A stretch of DNA of 57,985 nucleotides. It comes from CAZABP01 sp964483245 (lineage in GTDB: Bacteria > Planctomycetota > UBA1135 > UBA2386). Below, one piece after another: positions 56,778 through 57,985 of this stretch (the stretch's first letter is position 1; every line of letters begins with the position of its first letter). Under the pieces are notes generated by a model. It did not search any database. It saw only the letters and a program-made list of their open reading frames with translations, and was not told where the DNA came from. Location: the NCBI GenBank assembly GCA_964483245.1, contig CAZABP010000028.1:1-57985 (forward strand). The letters run 5' to 3'. A program made the position numbers and the translations under genes.

Positions 56778-57923
56778 ATGCGCGTCGCCCGTTGCCTGCT
56801 CGGTCTCCTTCCAATCGCGTCGGCTTCGCTGCCGGCGCAACACGGCGCGCTGTTCGAGCCGGTCGCGCAGACGCTCGCGGAGCGGTTCCACGACCCGGAG
56901 TTCCGTGCGCAGCGCCTGCCGGAGCTGACGGCGCGGTTCCGCGTGCTGGCGGTCGAAGCGCCGACGCTGGAGCTCGAGCGCGCCGTCGTGCACGGCTATC
57001 TCGCAGCCGTGCCGGCGAGCCATCTCGCGCTGTATTCGCGCGCGACCTACGACGAGCTGATGGCCGATCTCGCCGGCCGCAACTATCCGACGCTCGGGCT
57101 CGCGCTACAGCAGCAGGCGGGCCGGTTCTGGATCGCGCGGCTGCTCGAGGGTGGGCCGGCGGAACGAGCCGGGTTGCTGCGGGGCGACCGCGTGTTGGCG
57201 GTCGACGGCGTACCGGTCGGTCGCTCGCCGCGGCTGGATGCGCGCAGTGACGACGCGGCGCTGCCGGATCCGCCGCTGCATCGTCTCGACGTCGCACTGG
57301 ACGAAGTCGTCCGCCTGCGGATCGAACGCCGGCCGGGGCAGCAGTTCGACGTCGACGTGACCGCCGCGCGCCACGGCGCCTGGCAGGCGACGCTCGCTTC
57401 GGTGCGCGTGTTGCGCGATGGCGCGGCGCGGATCGGCTACGTGCACCTGCACTGCATGTATCTGCGCGGGATCGGCGAGCTGCTGCGCGAGCTGGCGGCC
57501 GAGGTGTTCGCCGACTGCGACGCCGTGATCCTGGATCTGCGCGGCCGCGGTGGCAGTGCCGCTGCGGTGGAGGAGGTGCTCGCCTGTCTGCGCGGGCGCG
57601 GGCGGGTGTTCCACCAGCCGGTCGTGGCGCTGATCGACGCGCAGACGCGGAGCGCGAAAGAGGTGCTCGCGCACGAGCTGCAGCGCCAGGGACTCGCGAC
57701 GCTGGTCGGCGAGCGGACCGCCGGCGCCGTGCTGCCGGCGACGTTCGTGCCGGTCGGCGACGAGCACGTGCTGATGTTCCCGGCGACGCGGCTGGGAGCG
57801 TACTCACGGCAGCTCGAAGGGATCGGAGTGACGCCGGACCTGCGCGTCGCAGCTGCCGGGATGTACGCGGCCGGCGCCGACCCGATCCTGCGGGCCGGCC
57901 TACGCGCGCTCGCCGAGCACTGA
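56778..57923 (+). CDS. S41-family (C-terminal processing) peptidase with PDZ domain
   Basis: 381 residues. A signal peptide is visible (MRVARCLLGLLPIASASLPA). A helical N-terminus leads to a PDZ-like domain (LALQQQAGRFWIARLLEGGP followed by AERAGLLRGDRVLAVDGVPV) and the TSPc peptidase core (VHLHCMYLRGIGELLRELA, DAVILDLRGRGGSAAAVEEV, VALIDAQTRSAKEVLAHELQ, LVGERTAGAVLP). The catalytic Ser sits in TRSAKE. The position where CTP enzymes have Lys (GKG) reads TAGAVLP, as in the tricorn-like branch, so either a different dyad operates or the enzyme is altered. Extracytoplasmic; substrate unknown. Its end overlaps a convergent gene by 24 bases. Confidence 0.88.
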   Translation: MRVARCLLGLLPIASASLPAQHGALFEPVAQTLAERFHDPEFRAQRLPELTARFRVLAVEAPTLELERAVVHGYLAAVPASHLALYSRATYDELMADLAGRNYPTLGLALQQQAGRFWIARLLEGGPAERAGLLRGDRVLAVDGVPVGRSPRLDARSDDAALPDPPLHRLDVALDEVVRLRIERRPGQQFDVDVTAARHGAWQATLASVRVLRDGAARIGYVHLHCMYLRGIGELLRELAAEVFADCDAVILDLRGRGGSAAAVEEVLACLRGRGRVFHQPVVALIDAQTRSAKEVLAHELQRQGLATLVGERTAGAVLPATFVPVGDEHVLMFPATRLGAYSRQLEGIGVTPDLRVAAAGMYAAGADPILRAGLRALAEH

Positions 57924-57985
57924 GCGCAGCCGCGCCGCACTCTCCACGCCCGGGATCGAGTTGATGTACATGTCGCCGCCGAGCT
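57900..57985 (-). CDS. C-terminal end of a gene running into the next sequence, product unknown
   Basis: On the minus strand the frame ending at the TAG 57902-57900 reads LGGDMYINSIPGVESAARL followed by RSVLGERA. The residue mix and absence of stops look like a real protein end. It overlaps the last 24 bases of the S41 peptidase gene in the convergent orientation. Too little is visible to name the product; the rest lies beyond the window. Confidence 0.5.
   Translation of the reverse strand, partial: LGGDMYINSIPGVESAARLRSVLGERA

Overview
The window is a very GC-rich (about 70%), densely packed stretch of a bacterial chromosome or scaffold with one assembly gap (100 N at 1833-1932). The gene set points to Planctomycetota, probably one of the lineages outside the classical Pirellula/Planctomyces group. 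The evidence is four secreted proteins that share a degenerate C-terminal module (GxGCPG..., an 'lxlG' strand, a PLP-type strand, a late Cys, a QW-type end), several membrane-anchored proteins built of carboxypeptidase-regulatory-like beta-sandwich repeats, a lone GspG-type pseudopilin, a PATAN/DUF4388 protein and an XrtA-type sugar transferase. The taxonomic call is an inference from protein style, since no rRNA is present.

Layout. 1-8040: end of a secreted protein; a repeat-rich gap with a transposase remnant; two anchored beta-sandwich repeat proteins; a BFD-like [2Fe-2S] protein; formate-tetrahydrofolate ligase. 8197-16130: secreted propeller-like protein, transketolase, SGNH-hydrolase-like secreted protein with a 65-bp tandem-repeated tail, an AMP-dependent acyl ligase and a Nudix hydrolase. 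16156-19089: Xer-type recombinase with a small membrane protein; a polytopic histidine-rich membrane protein with a lipoprotein. 26533 down to 19128 (minus strand): yajC, yraN, XrtA-type glycosyltransferase, serA, serB, a class V aminotransferase and an ABC-F ATPase, the last five joined by 4-base stop/start overlaps. The middle enzymes make up a complete phosphorylated serine pathway. 26697-31315: mnmA, HU, HEAT lipoprotein, pseudopilin, methyltransferase. 31312-35198: an 18-heme DmsE/MtrA-type cytochrome followed by an outer-membrane MtrB/PioB-like barrel with a triheme domain fused to its N-terminus. This is a candidate electron conduit across the outer membrane and the most unusual locus here. 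35293-39441: miaB, ribD and an oligopeptide-type solute-binding protein. 39510-47594: secreted protein, two divergent SDF-family symporters, a tandem pair of anchored paralogues. 47735-57985: tRNA-Ala(GGC), tail-anchored coiled-coil protein, histidine phosphatase, gltX, rhomboid protease with a TPR partner, PATAN-domain protein, FAD/Rieske oxidoreductase, an S41 peptidase and the end of one more gene.

Two themes run through the window. First, adjacent co-directional genes very often overlap by ATGA, GTGA or TTGA, which suggests translational coupling. Second, the few intergenic gaps are filled with repeats: G-rich degenerate hexamer arrays at gene 3' ends, palindromes with a TCTGACCCC core, GC-rich 69-77 bp tandem repeats, a 130-bp inverted-repeat element and a triplicated gene tail. 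Nothing resembling a prophage, CRISPR array or plasmid origin is seen.
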